From assembly GCA_905236735.1 (NCBI GenBank), contig CAJOOU010000215.1, positions 1-11,908 on the forward strand: a stretch of 11,908 bases of DNA, read 5' to 3'. Shown in pieces: positions 6,457 to 11,908 of the stretch. The notes beneath the pieces were generated by a model. The model did no database searches. It was not told where the DNA came from and saw only the letters and a list, made by a program, of their open reading frames with translations. The translations under genes and the position numbers were made by a program. Origin of the DNA: an uncultured Eubacterium sp. (lineage in GTDB: Bacteria > Bacillota > Clostridia > Lachnospirales > Lachnospiraceae). Position 1 is the stretch's first letter. Each line of letters begins with the position of its first letter.

Positions 6457-8007
6457 TTACTTTTCTTTTAAATATTTTTCCACTTCGTCAAATGCGTTCA
6501 TCATTTTATCCGAAGGAGCGCTTGTAAAAAGCGATACAATTACATTCACAACAAGAGCAGCAACAAACGCCGGAAGTAGCTCATATATGCCAAATACCCC
6601 TCCCATAGGTGCGATTAAAAACTTCCAGATAAATATCATAGCTCCACCGGCTATCATTCCTCCTATTGCTCCCGCTTTAGTGCTTCTCTTCCAATAAAGA
6701 GCAAGAAGCATAGCCGGTCCAAAGGCAGCACCGAATCCTGCCCATGCAAATGAAACCACTCTGAATACACTGCTGTTCGAATCCCACGCAAGGATAATAC
6801 CGATTATCGCTACAACCACAACAGTTATTCTTGCTATCATCATTGATGTCTTTTCATTAATGTTAATTCCAAAAAAGTCCTTTAATATATCTTCGGACAT
6901 ACTGCTTGACGCAGCCAAAAGCTGTGAATCAGCGGTAGACATGGTAGCCGCAAGGATTCCGGCCATTATTATACCTGCAACCACAGCAAATAGTACTCCG
7001 TTTTGGCTCATTAAATTCGCCAGCTGTACTATTACTGTCTCAGACTCAGCGCTTGTTGCAAGAAGCGGAATTTTCCCCGCAACAGATACGCTATATCCTA
7101 TAATACCAATAAATACGGCAATTGCCATCGATATAACCACCCATACCGCAGCTATTCTTCTGGATATCTTTATTTCCTGAGGATTTCTTATAGCCATAAA
7201 TCTCAGAAGGATATGTGGCATACCAAAATATCCGAGTCCCCATGCAAGAGTCGATACTATGGATAATGCTCCAAAACTTCCTGCACTGTTTGCTGCAGCA
7301 TCATATCCCTGTGTCAGGTTCAGATATCCCGGAAGCTCCGATGCATTTGTCATAACCGTGTCAATTCCTCCCGCCTGGGAAATTCCGAAAAATACAACTA
7401 TTACAAGCGCAATCGTCATCACAACAGACTGAATAAGATCTGTTGTTGATACTGCCAAAAATCCGCCCAAAACAGTGTATCCGATAATAACAGCTGCTCC
7501 TATTATCATTGCCGCATGATAATTCCATCCAAAAAGACTGTTAAAGAGAGTACCGACCGCCTTAAATCCCGATGCCGTATAAGGTACAAAGAATATCAGA
7601 ATTACAAGAGCCGCAATGCAGGATAATACATGTTTTTCGTCCTCATATCTTCTTGCAAAAAAATCAGGCACGGTTGTTGCGCCGATTTTTGCCGAATAAA
7701 TTCTGAGTTTTTTTGCTACAAACAGGAAATTTAAATAGGTACCGATTGCAAGACCTATTACAGTCCATCCAACCTCTGCCACTCCGCACAGATATGCAAG
7801 TCCCGGCAGACCCATTAACAGATAAGAACTCATGTCGGACGCCTCTGCACTCATTGCCGTTACTACCGGGTGCAACGCCCTTCCTCCAAGATAAAAATTA
7901 GTAGTGTCGCTTGCACTTCCTTTTCGGCTGTAATACACTCCGATAAATACCGTAAGCGCAAGATAGGCGATTATCGCCACAAGCACACATATGCTTTCTG
8001 TAGACAT
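6457..8007 (-). CDS. putP: Sodium:solute symporter, PutP (Na+/proline) type
   Basis: A 516-residue inner-membrane transporter of the SSS family, close in length to the 502-residue E. coli PutP and with about 12-13 hydrophobic helices. Residues 37-70 carry the family's most recognisable block: YLGGRALHPVVTAMSAEASDMS with D58 at the Na+-site position, then LLMGLPG. The ASGFKA, GGFLAVSTTD and STADSQLLAASS (357-368) blocks also match PutP; the last holds the Ser/Thr pair of the second Na+ contact. Proline is the likeliest substrate, taken up as nutrient or osmolyte, but no proline dehydrogenase gene is nearby, so this is inferred. The ATG at 8007 has AAGGAG 7 bases upstream. No clear terminator follows, so some transcription may continue into the peroxidase gene. 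Confidence 0.9.
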   Translation of the reverse strand: MSTESICVLVAIIAYLALTVFIGVYYSRKGSASDTTNFYLGGRALHPVVTAMSAEASDMSSYLLMGLPGLAYLCGVAEVGWTVIGLAIGTYLNFLFVAKKLRIYSAKIGATTVPDFFARRYEDEKHVLSCIAALVILIFFVPYTASGFKAVGTLFNSLFGWNYHAAMIIGAAVIIGYTVLGGFLAVSTTDLIQSVVMTIALVIVVFFGISQAGGIDTVMTNASELPGYLNLTQGYDAAANSAGSFGALSIVSTLAWGLGYFGMPHILLRFMAIRNPQEIKISRRIAAVWVVISMAIAVFIGIIGYSVSVAGKIPLLATSAESETVIVQLANLMSQNGVLFAVVAGIIMAGILAATMSTADSQLLAASSSMSEDILKDFFGININEKTSMMIARITVVVVAIIGIILAWDSNSSVFRVVSFAWAGFGAAFGPAMLLALYWKRSTKAGAIGGMIAGGAMIFIWKFLIAPMGGVFGIYELLPAFVAALVVNVIVSLFTSAPSDKMMNAFDEVEKYLKEK

Positions 8008-8058
8008 TTCATTTCTCCTTCTTACTTAATATTGTACGCATAATCATACACGGTTTAT

Positions 8059-8088
8059 ATCTTACCATATATATCCGTTTTATTGCAA
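8059..8088 (-). promoter_or_regulatory. Probable putP promoter
   Basis: On the minus strand TTGCAA (8083-8088) and TAAGAT (8059-8064) are 18 bases apart. It starts directly after the preceding terminator's T-run and gives a leader of about 45 bases before the putP ATG. The hexamers are reasonable but not perfect. Confidence 0.55.
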
Positions 8089-8089
8089 T

Positions 8090-8134
8090 AAAAGAGCGAC
8101 ACCGTGAGGGGAAAGGGGTACGGTGTCGCCTTTT
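8090..8134. terminator. Strong GC-rich terminator hairpin, thioesterase/putP gap
   Basis: GCGACACCGT (8096-8105) pairs perfectly with ACGGTGTCGC (8120-8129). Beyond one bulged A (8095), five more pairs join AAAAG (8090-8094) to CTTTT (8130-8134). The 14-base loop is purine-rich on the plus strand and C-rich (CCCCUUUCCCC) in minus-strand RNA. It ends the K+ channel/thioesterase operon on the minus strand and could also work rightward. Confidence 0.85.
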
Positions 8135-8197
8135 ATGAGGATTGATAATTACGTTAGGAAGGAGAATAAGACTTCCTAAGCACTTTCGTGCTTCGTA
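8090..8197 (-). ncRNA. Candidate small RNA or structured 3' UTR
   Basis: The gap between the thioesterase stop (8243) and putP holds three potential minus-strand hairpins. They are AAGCAC-GAAA-GTGCTT (8178-8193, a GNRA tetraloop only on this strand), an 8-bp stem made by TTAGGAAG (8154-8161) with CTTCCTAA (8172-8179), and the terminator stem (8090-8134). A TATAAA-like -10 at 8202-8207 could start a transcript near 8196, but its -35 (TTGTTA or TTTGTT) is weak. The RNA would be about 105 nt, with two pyrimidine-rich segments (UUCUCCUUCCU and CCCCUUUCCCC) able to pair with Shine-Dalgarno sequences. The alternative is processed 3' UTR of the thioesterase mRNA. Confidence 0.35.
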
Positions 8198-8242
8198 TGC
8201 ATTTATACTAAACTCTGTTGTATAACAAATGTACTGACATTT

Positions 8243-8629
8243 TTATAAAAGTTTGTTTCGGGTTTTTTCCATAAATCTCTCATTATCGATTATGAATCTT
8301 TCATGAGTTCCTTCGCCTATAAGACCTGCTTCATCCACTGCTTTTACTTTAAACACAAGCCTTTTTCTGTCTATTTCAACAAGCTTTGATGTGCAGATTA
8401 CCTTCATGCCCACCGGTGTTGCAGACACATGTGAAACCTCTATTTTTGTTCCCACGGTACCCTGTCCTTCCTCAAGCATATCCTGAACACTCTCCGATGC
8501 AACATTTTCCATAAGTGCAATCATTTGAGGTGTAGCATACACCGGCAACAATCCGCTTCCCACTTTTTCGGCTGTAAGTTCCTCTGTTACAGTAATTTCT
8601 TTAGTTCCTTCAATTCCGATTTTAAGCAT
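8243..8629 (-). CDS. Hotdog-fold thioesterase, fluoroacetyl-CoA thioesterase (FlK)-like family
   Basis: A 128-residue single hotdog-domain protein, normal for the family, acting in the cytoplasm as a dimer on short acyl-CoA. Thr33, Glu41 and His67 have the same spacing (8 and 26 residues) as the T42/E50/H76 triad of FlK from Streptomyces cattleya. They lie in YATPQMIALMENVA and VSHVSATPVGM. The C-terminal EGTHERFIIDNERF block is typical of the abundant clostridial members. The physiological acyl-CoA is unknown; fluoroacetate resistance should not be assumed. The ATG at 8629 has AAAGGAG about 4 bases upstream. The gene starts 17 bases after the K+ channel stop codon, so the two are co-transcribed, an unexplained partnership. 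Confidence 0.88.
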   Translation of the reverse strand: MLKIGIEGTKEITVTEELTAEKVGSGLLPVYATPQMIALMENVASESVQDMLEEGQGTVGTKIEVSHVSATPVGMKVICTSKLVEIDRKRLVFKVKAVDEAGLIGEGTHERFIIDNERFMEKTRNKLL

Positions 8630-8646
8630 AATTCTCCTTTTCCAGG

Positions 8647-9381
8647 TTATAACTCATAACCTTTTTTCTTCCTTCTTATTTCTTCCATATAAGCCGCGGT
8701 AATAATGCCCGAAGGCAAAGCAATTACAGCCACTCCTACAAGCGCCGAAATCATGGTTATAAACTGCCCGGCAATGCTGTGTGGTATCACATCTCCATAA
8801 CCTATGGTTGTTATGGAAATAGTTGACCAATACACTGCTTCCATAAAATTATCAAACATATCCGGTTCAACCTGAAACATAATCATAGCTACAGCCAATA
8901 TATATATTATTGCCAAAACCAGAACAGCGAAAAGTTCGCGTCTTACCTTTCTTAAGACATTTGTAATCACAGTCATTGTTTTTGAATACCTTGCAAGTTT
9001 AACAATTCTTAGAACTCTAAAAATTCTAAACATTGCAATTGGTCTCGAAAAAGGGAAAATAAACACCAGTATAGGAACAATGGATAATAAATCTATAATT
9101 GCCATTGGTGAAAAGAAATATGCCGCATATGCCATATAACTTTTTACTCCCATTTTATAATCTGCTGTATAAATTCTAAGCAGATAATCTGAAAGAAAAA
9201 TGACCGATGTTGAAAAATCTATCGCTCTTGTATATGGATTGTCAACCTTCATTGTAAGCGGTATTAAACCGACTATAACCGCAACAAGTATCATTATATC
9301 ATATGTATGGCTTGCTCTGTCACCTTTTCCTGACGCTTCTATAATTTCATAAATTCTTTTCTTTCTTGCTTCACTATACAC
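8647..9381 (-). CDS. Six-helix voltage-sensor-type potassium channel
   Basis: A 244-residue inner-membrane channel of the voltage-gated-like cation channel superfamily. S1 is about 27-45, S2 56-75, S3 84-108 with the IIDLLSIVP motif, and S4 113-133. S4 has a charge every third residue (R119, R122, R125, K128, R131), as in true voltage sensors. S5 is about 149-169, the pore helix 178-192, the selectivity filter TTIGYGD (191-197) and S6 205-231. TIGYGD indicates K+ selectivity. The C-terminus is short and basic, with no RCK/TrkA-N or cyclic-nucleotide domain. The GTG at 9381 is chosen because GGAGG lies 7 bases before it; a longer form from a TTG at 9405 would lack a ribosome site and overlap the preceding small gene. 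It sits between a 51-aa membrane protein gene and a thioesterase gene. Confidence 0.93.
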   Translation of the reverse strand: MYSEARKKRIYEIIEASGKGDRASHTYDIMILVAVIVGLIPLTMKVDNPYTRAIDFSTSVIFLSDYLLRIYTADYKMGVKSYMAYAAYFFSPMAIIDLLSIVPILVFIFPFSRPIAMFRIFRVLRIVKLARYSKTMTVITNVLRKVRRELFAVLVLAIIYILAVAMIMFQVEPDMFDNFMEAVYWSTISITTIGYGDVIPHSIAGQFITMISALVGVAVIALPSGIITAAYMEEIRRKKKGYEL

Positions 9382-9394
9382 AGCTGCTCCTCCA

Positions 9395-9550
9395 TTAATA
9401 TACAACTGCCATCACACCAAGAACACATAGTCCTATGATAACACATGTGCTTATTCCTATAAAAAACATCTCAATTACCATCAAATGCTTCTCTGTAACC
9501 CCTGTATCATCAATAAGTTTTTCTTTTTTTGCAAAATCAGTAATTTTCAT
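9395..9550 (-). CDS. Small membrane protein (51 aa) upstream of the K+ channel
   Basis: An open frame from ATG (9548-9550) to TAA (9395-9397) encodes 51 residues. The N-terminal half is charged and soluble-looking (MKITDFAKKEKLIDDTGVTE). One long hydrophobic helix follows (about 24-50, including FFIGISTCVIIGLCVLGVMA), with two cysteines inside it. GGGAG lies 7 bases before the ATG, and the stop codon is only 13 bases ahead of the K+ channel GTG, with that gene's GGAGG in the gap. The predicted topology is a single-pass protein with the N-terminus in the cytoplasm. I do not recognise a family. The position suggests a channel-associated small subunit or modulator, which is inference from gene order only. 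No dedicated promoter is evident between it and the rubrerythrin gene, so read-through may supply its mRNA. Confidence 0.75.
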   Translation of the reverse strand: MKITDFAKKEKLIDDTGVTEKHLMVIEMFFIGISTCVIIGLCVLGVMAVVY

Positions 9551-9564
9551 ATCTTCTCTCCCAC

Positions 9565-9589
9565 AAAAGGGCTGCCCATAAGGCAGCCC
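9565..9589 (-). terminator. Terminator of the rubrerythrin gene
   Basis: GGGCTGCC (9569-9576) pairs perfectly with GGCAGCCC (9582-9589) around a 5-base loop, and on the minus strand TTTT then GTGG follows. The T-run is short, so read-through into the small-protein/K+ channel operon is plausible; the first ribosome site of that operon lies right after it. Confidence 0.8.
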
Positions 9590-9613
9590 CGATATTTGGC
9601 TAAAATAAACATA

Positions 9614-10201
9614 TTATCCAAAGTATCTCTCATAAAGTCCTTTAAGAGCGTTTCCATGTCTTGCTTCATCTCGTGCCATCTCGTGTACAGTATCGTGAAT
9701 TGCATCAAGGTTATTCTTCTTTGCACATGTTGCCAGGTCAACCTTGCCCTGTGTTGCTCCAAATTCGCAATCCACTCTCCACTTCAGGTTGTCTTTGGTT
9801 GTAGCCTTCATATTTGGCTCAAGATCCTCTCCGAGAAGTTCTGCAAACTTCGCTGCATGTTCCGCCTCCTCAAAAGCTGCTTTTTCCCAGTACAGGCCTA
9901 TTTCAGGATAACCTTCCCTGTGAGCTACCCTTGCCATACATAAATACATACCAACCTCTGAACATTCAGCTGTAAAATTAGCCATAAGCTGATCAAATAT
10001 GTACTTTTTATCCTCTGCGGTAATATCCGGGTTGTCCTTTACCGTCTTTGCATATACGCCAAACTCATGCTGAGCCGCAAGTGTCATTTCACCTTCCTGT
10101 TTTTTGAACTTATCTGCACCAACATGACAGACCGGACATTCCTCCGGAGGATTCTCTCCTTCATAAATGTATCCACATACACTGCATACCCATTTTGCCA
10201 T
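9614..10201 (-). CDS. Reverse rubrerythrin (N-terminal rubredoxin, C-terminal di-iron domain)
   Basis: A 195-residue cytoplasmic peroxide-scavenging protein that uses NADH-derived electrons to reduce H2O2 (and O2 in clostridial relatives) to water. The rubredoxin domain is at the N-terminus, with C6-x2-C9 and C22-x2-C25 (CSVCGY, CPVCH) as Fe(SCys)4 ligands. The ferritin-like domain (about 40-195) supplies the di-iron site from [22 protein letters not shown] and [15 protein letters not shown]. This domain order is opposite to classical rubrerythrin and matches the reverse rubrerythrins of anaerobic clostridia. The ATG at 10201 is preceded by a weak GGCAGGT site 8-9 bases away. Its own promoter carries an inverted repeat and its own terminator follows, so it is mainly monocistronic. 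Confidence 0.94.
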   Translation of the reverse strand: MAKWVCSVCGYIYEGENPPEECPVCHVGADKFKKQEGEMTLAAQHEFGVYAKTVKDNPDITAEDKKYIFDQLMANFTAECSEVGMYLCMARVAHREGYPEIGLYWEKAAFEEAEHAAKFAELLGEDLEPNMKATTKDNLKWRVDCEFGATQGKVDLATCAKKNNLDAIHDTVHEMARDEARHGNALKGLYERYFG

Positions 10202-10248
10202 AGTAAAATACCTGCCTTTCTTTAAAGATTCCTTTACATTTTTTCATA

Positions 10249-10281
10249 GTATAATAATACTTGAAAGTTCTATTTTTGCAA
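10249..10281 (-). promoter_or_regulatory. Rubrerythrin promoter with PerR-box-like repeat
   Basis: Minus strand: TTGCAA (10276-10281) and TATTAT (10254-10259), 16 bases apart. The inverted repeat AGTAT-AATA-ATACT (10248-10261) covers the -10. Read from 10249, GTATAATAATACTTG matches the PerR consensus TTATAATNATTATAA at about 10 of 14 defined positions, with one half-site nearly intact. PerR control of reverse rubrerythrins is known in Clostridium acetobutylicum. The promoter is fairly sure; the operator is only a candidate. Confidence 0.5.
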
Positions 10282-10307
10282 GTACTTTTTTGAATTCATT
10301 CGCTTTT

Positions 10308-11531
10308 TCAAGAATTTTCCGACTTTTTTACAAGTATGGCATCAGGAAGATATCTTCCATAGCCCGAAGGGCTTGATGATTTTGTAATCTGCTGGCCGTC
10401 ATACCACATTATGGATGAGCTTCCTCCGTCAAGATTTGCGGCCTGATATACCCCATATTTAATCATCTGGTTTGCGCACTCCTCCATAGTGCATCCCAGA
10501 CTGTATCCCACCTGTCTGCCATCTACCACAAGCATCATAAAACTGCCGTCTTTGGCTTGTCCGATTGCAGTTCTCGGCTGTATACCCAGTCCGTATGTGC
10601 CGGCAACTACGCATTCCCCGTCAACTACAATTGCCGGAAAAAACTGTACGCCCCATCTGTATTCACTTATATCCACGCTGGTCCAGTTTGAAATATAGAA
10701 TTTGTTGTTATACTTCATTCCGATGAATTTGTAATCGCTTCTGTTTGGAGAGCCGTATTCTGTCCCGTTTATTACAAGCGAGCCTTTTACCTCTCCTCCG
10801 CTGCCGTGTCCTCCCACATCTTTAAATCCACTTGCATTTACAGCAAGAACAGCGTCGTTTCTCTCTCCATAATCATCTATTATCTCTCCCTTAGAGCCAA
10901 GATACTGCGATTTGTCGAGCTCAACGAGAGACGGGTCTTTTTCGATGGCCAGCTTGCCCACATAATCGGTTCCTTTTACTTCTATAATCAGGAGTCCGTT
11001 TGAAGCATCGCAAACAAGCAGCTTATCGCCCTCTACAGTAAGAAGGTTGTTTGTCGCCGCAAGGTCTGAAATTAAAAGTTCATTTAACTCTTGCTCCGTA
11101 TCTATGTAATGCATCTCCAGATAGTTTCTTACACTCTCAGAATCTATTTCCCAGTATTTTGCAAAGAAGTTTTCAACAGCATCCTCAGCCTCACTTTCTT
11201 CCTCCTCAACTATATCCCACGAACTTTCCAAATCCTTTTGCGCTTCAAGCGCAGCCTCAACCTCTGCCATAACCTCATCTATAATGCTTCCGGGTATAAA
11301 AAAGGTTGCAAGCCACTTGTGATGCGTTGTGCTCATAGCTGTTTCAATGTAAATATTTCTCCATTTTCTTATGAAATGATTTTCCGAATATACGAATGTC
11401 AGATATGCCACAGCCAGCAGTATGATGATAATCAAAATAGCTATCAAACCTTTTTTGCTTTTTTTCTTTTTCTTAGGGCTGCGGTTTTCCCAATATATCC
11501 GCCGTCTCTCTTCAGGCGTCAGTTCGCTCAT
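10308..11531 (-). CDS. Membrane-anchored phosphodiester glycosidase (NAGPA domain) family protein
   Basis: A 407-residue protein with a short basic cytoplasmic tail (PKKKKKSKK, 19-27), one membrane helix (about 28-48) and a large extracellular part. Residues 85-160 are very acidic and helix-prone, probably a stalk. The NAGPA/DUF2233 domain (about 215-402) contains VNASGF (231-236), QPRTAIGQ (318-325), VVDGRQVGYSLG (335-346) and the signature NLDGGSSS (366-373). Its human homologue removes GlcNAc from phosphodiester-linked sugars; bacterial members are often labelled exopolysaccharide biosynthesis proteins. A role in trimming sugar-phosphate links in cell-wall or capsule polymers is inferred. 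AGGAGG lies 5 bases before the ATG. No glycan gene neighbours it, and there is no clear terminator before the rubrerythrin promoter. Confidence 0.9.
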   Translation of the reverse strand: MSELTPEERRRIYWENRSPKKKKKSKKGLIAILIIIILLAVAYLTFVYSENHFIRKWRNIYIETAMSTTHHKWLATFFIPGSIIDEVMAEVEAALEAQKDLESSWDIVEEEESEAEDAVENFFAKYWEIDSESVRNYLEMHYIDTEQELNELLISDLAATNNLLTVEGDKLLVCDASNGLLIIEVKGTDYVGKLAIEKDPSLVELDKSQYLGSKGEIIDDYGERNDAVLAVNASGFKDVGGHGSGGEVKGSLVINGTEYGSPNRSDYKFIGMKYNNKFYISNWTSVDISEYRWGVQFFPAIVVDGECVVAGTYGLGIQPRTAIGQAKDGSFMMLVVDGRQVGYSLGCTMEECANQMIKYGVYQAANLDGGSSSIMWYDGQQITKSSSPSGYGRYLPDAILVKKSENS

Positions 11532-11557
11532 GCGCCCCTCCTCATTCTTTTTTATAC

Positions 11558-11566
11558 ATTATAACA
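11558..11566 (-). promoter_or_regulatory. Extended -10 promoter of the phosphodiester glycosidase gene
   Basis: The minus strand reads TGT-TATAAT, a perfect -10 (11558-11563) preceded by the extended TGN motif. The -35 region has no good match. It lies about 27 bases before the ATG, giving a short leader that still holds the AGGAGG site. Confidence 0.6.
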
Positions 11567-11623
11567 TATTTGCCCTTTTATAATACTATACATTTGCCGC
11601 ATAGTTGTATCGGCTATAGGCAT

Positions 11624-11652
11624 TTCACATCGTGGGTTTATGGTGCTATTAT
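11624..11652 (+). promoter_or_regulatory. Promoter of the 22-codon micro-ORF
   Basis: TTCACA (11624-11629), 17 bases and TATTAT (11647-11652), with an extended TGC before the -10 (11644-11646). Transcription would start near 11659, giving a leader of about 45 bases and, with the downstream hairpin, an RNA of about 170 nt. It is divergent from the glycosidase promoter. Confidence 0.65.
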
Positions 11653-11703
11653 ACAGACGACGAAACAAATTGTTTATCAATTTTTTTAAAGGAGGAAGTA
11701 GTT

Positions 11704-11772
11704 ATGGCAATCGCAACAGCTATCACAGTATCATTCTTATGTGTAACATTTGCAGGTTATGCTACAGAGTAA
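11704..11772 (+). CDS. Micro-ORF encoding a 22-residue hydrophobic peptide
   Basis: ATG (11704-11706) to TAA (11770-11772) encodes 22 residues beginning MAIATAITVSFLCVTF and ending GYATE. The ribosome site is near-ideal: AAAGGAGG about 8 bases before the ATG. A consensus-like promoter lies upstream and a perfect terminator downstream, so it is a complete single-gene unit. The peptide is hydrophobic throughout with one Cys and one Glu, long enough for one short membrane helix. I recognise no family. It could be a small membrane subunit, a leader peptide or the coding part of a dual-function RNA. The regulatory context is the main support, because an ORF this short could arise by chance. Confidence 0.6.
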   Translation: MAIATAITVSFLCVTFAGYATE

Positions 11773-11799
11773 TTACTAAAAAATACATTTAAACCACTT

Positions 11800-11827
11800 A
11801 AAGGGCGGCAGATATCTGCCGCCCTTT
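11800..11827. terminator. Perfect palindromic bidirectional terminator
   Basis: A 28-base perfect palindrome with arms AAAGGGCGGCAG (11800-11811) and CTGCCGCCCTTT (11816-11827) around ATAT. It lies between the rightward micro-ORF and the leftward gene ending at 11841 and can serve both, although the T-runs are short (CCCTTT, then GCTTT on the plus strand). Confidence 0.85.
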
Positions 11828-11840
11828 GCTTTATCCGTTA

Positions 11841-11908
11841 CTATGCCATAAGTTCTCTTGCCCTTGAAACATCAGATTTTTTGACATATATGGCATAAAT
11901 ATCGTACC
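11841..11908 (-). CDS. C-terminal fragment of an unidentified leftward gene
   Basis: Reading leftward from the window edge, the frame ending in TAG (11841-11843) gives 21 residues, YDIYAIYVKKSDVSRARELM followed by A. The pattern of a strand plus a basic helix (VKKSDVSRAREL) and the terminator 14 bases downstream support a real gene end. It faintly resembles the tail of DUF2007-type small proteins, but the fragment is too short to assign. Confidence 0.5.
   Translation of the reverse strand, partial: YDIYAIYVKKSDVSRARELMA

Noticed and set aside
9379..9405. Longer K+ channel start at TTG 9405
   Set aside because: No ribosome site precedes it and it would overlap the 51-aa gene. GGAGG is ideally placed for the GTG at 9381.
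9485..9943. 152-codon plus-strand frame across the rubrerythrin gene
   Set aside because: It is an antisense shadow of a clearly conserved gene, has Cys/Phe/Leu-rich composition and lacks a ribosome site.
11091..11564. 157-codon plus-strand frame opposite the phosphodiester glycosidase
   Set aside because: Antisense to the N-terminal half of a well-supported gene; composition is that of reversed Lys/Glu-rich coding DNA, with no plausible ribosome site.
1..11908. CRISPR array, insertion sequence, prophage, toxin-antitoxin or defence island
   Set aside because: No regularly spaced repeats, transposase, integrase, paired toxin/antitoxin frames or known defence domains were seen on either strand.

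Overview
The window looks like chromosomal DNA of an anaerobic, low-GC Clostridia member, plausibly a Lachnospiraceae-type gut or rumen bacterium. The reasons are AT-rich sequence, strong AGGAGG-type ribosome sites, a perfect CIRCE/HrcA operator, a reverse-order rubrerythrin, a cysteine glutathione peroxidase, a FlK-like thioesterase and a very large PAS/GAF/GGDEF/EAL signalling protein. The genus cannot be fixed from the sequence alone. There is no insertion sequence, phage gene, CRISPR array, tRNA or rRNA, so this is a housekeeping/stress region rather than a mobile island.

Layout, left to right. A truncated DUF2798 membrane protein reads rightward and ends in a bidirectional hairpin. Nearly everything else reads leftward. 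First (in + coordinates) come a TMEM175-like membrane protein and, upstream of it with overlapping TGATG codons, a 1327-residue c-di-GMP protein. Then come a CIRCE-controlled Hsp20, a glutathione peroxidase and a PutP-type sodium symporter, each with its own promoter. Next is a structured intergenic stretch that may hold a small RNA. After it lies a three-gene operon made of a 51-residue membrane protein, a six-helix voltage-sensor-type K+ channel and a FlK-like hotdog thioesterase. A reverse rubrerythrin and a membrane-anchored phosphodiester glycosidase follow. Past a divergent promoter region there is a rightward 22-codon micro-ORF, a perfect 28-bp terminator palindrome and the C-terminal tail of one more leftward gene.

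How the genes may work together. Hsp20, glutathione peroxidase and rubrerythrin form a heat/oxidative-stress neighbourhood, but each has its own promoter and operator, so they are neighbours rather than an operon. Two operons pair ion-channel-like membrane proteins with other activities: TMEM175-like with c-di-GMP turnover, and K+ channel with a small membrane protein and a thioesterase. The least-described items are the 51-aa protein ahead of the K+ channel, the 22-aa peptide gene, the candidate small RNA between the thioesterase and putP, and the TMEM175-like protein with an altered signature.
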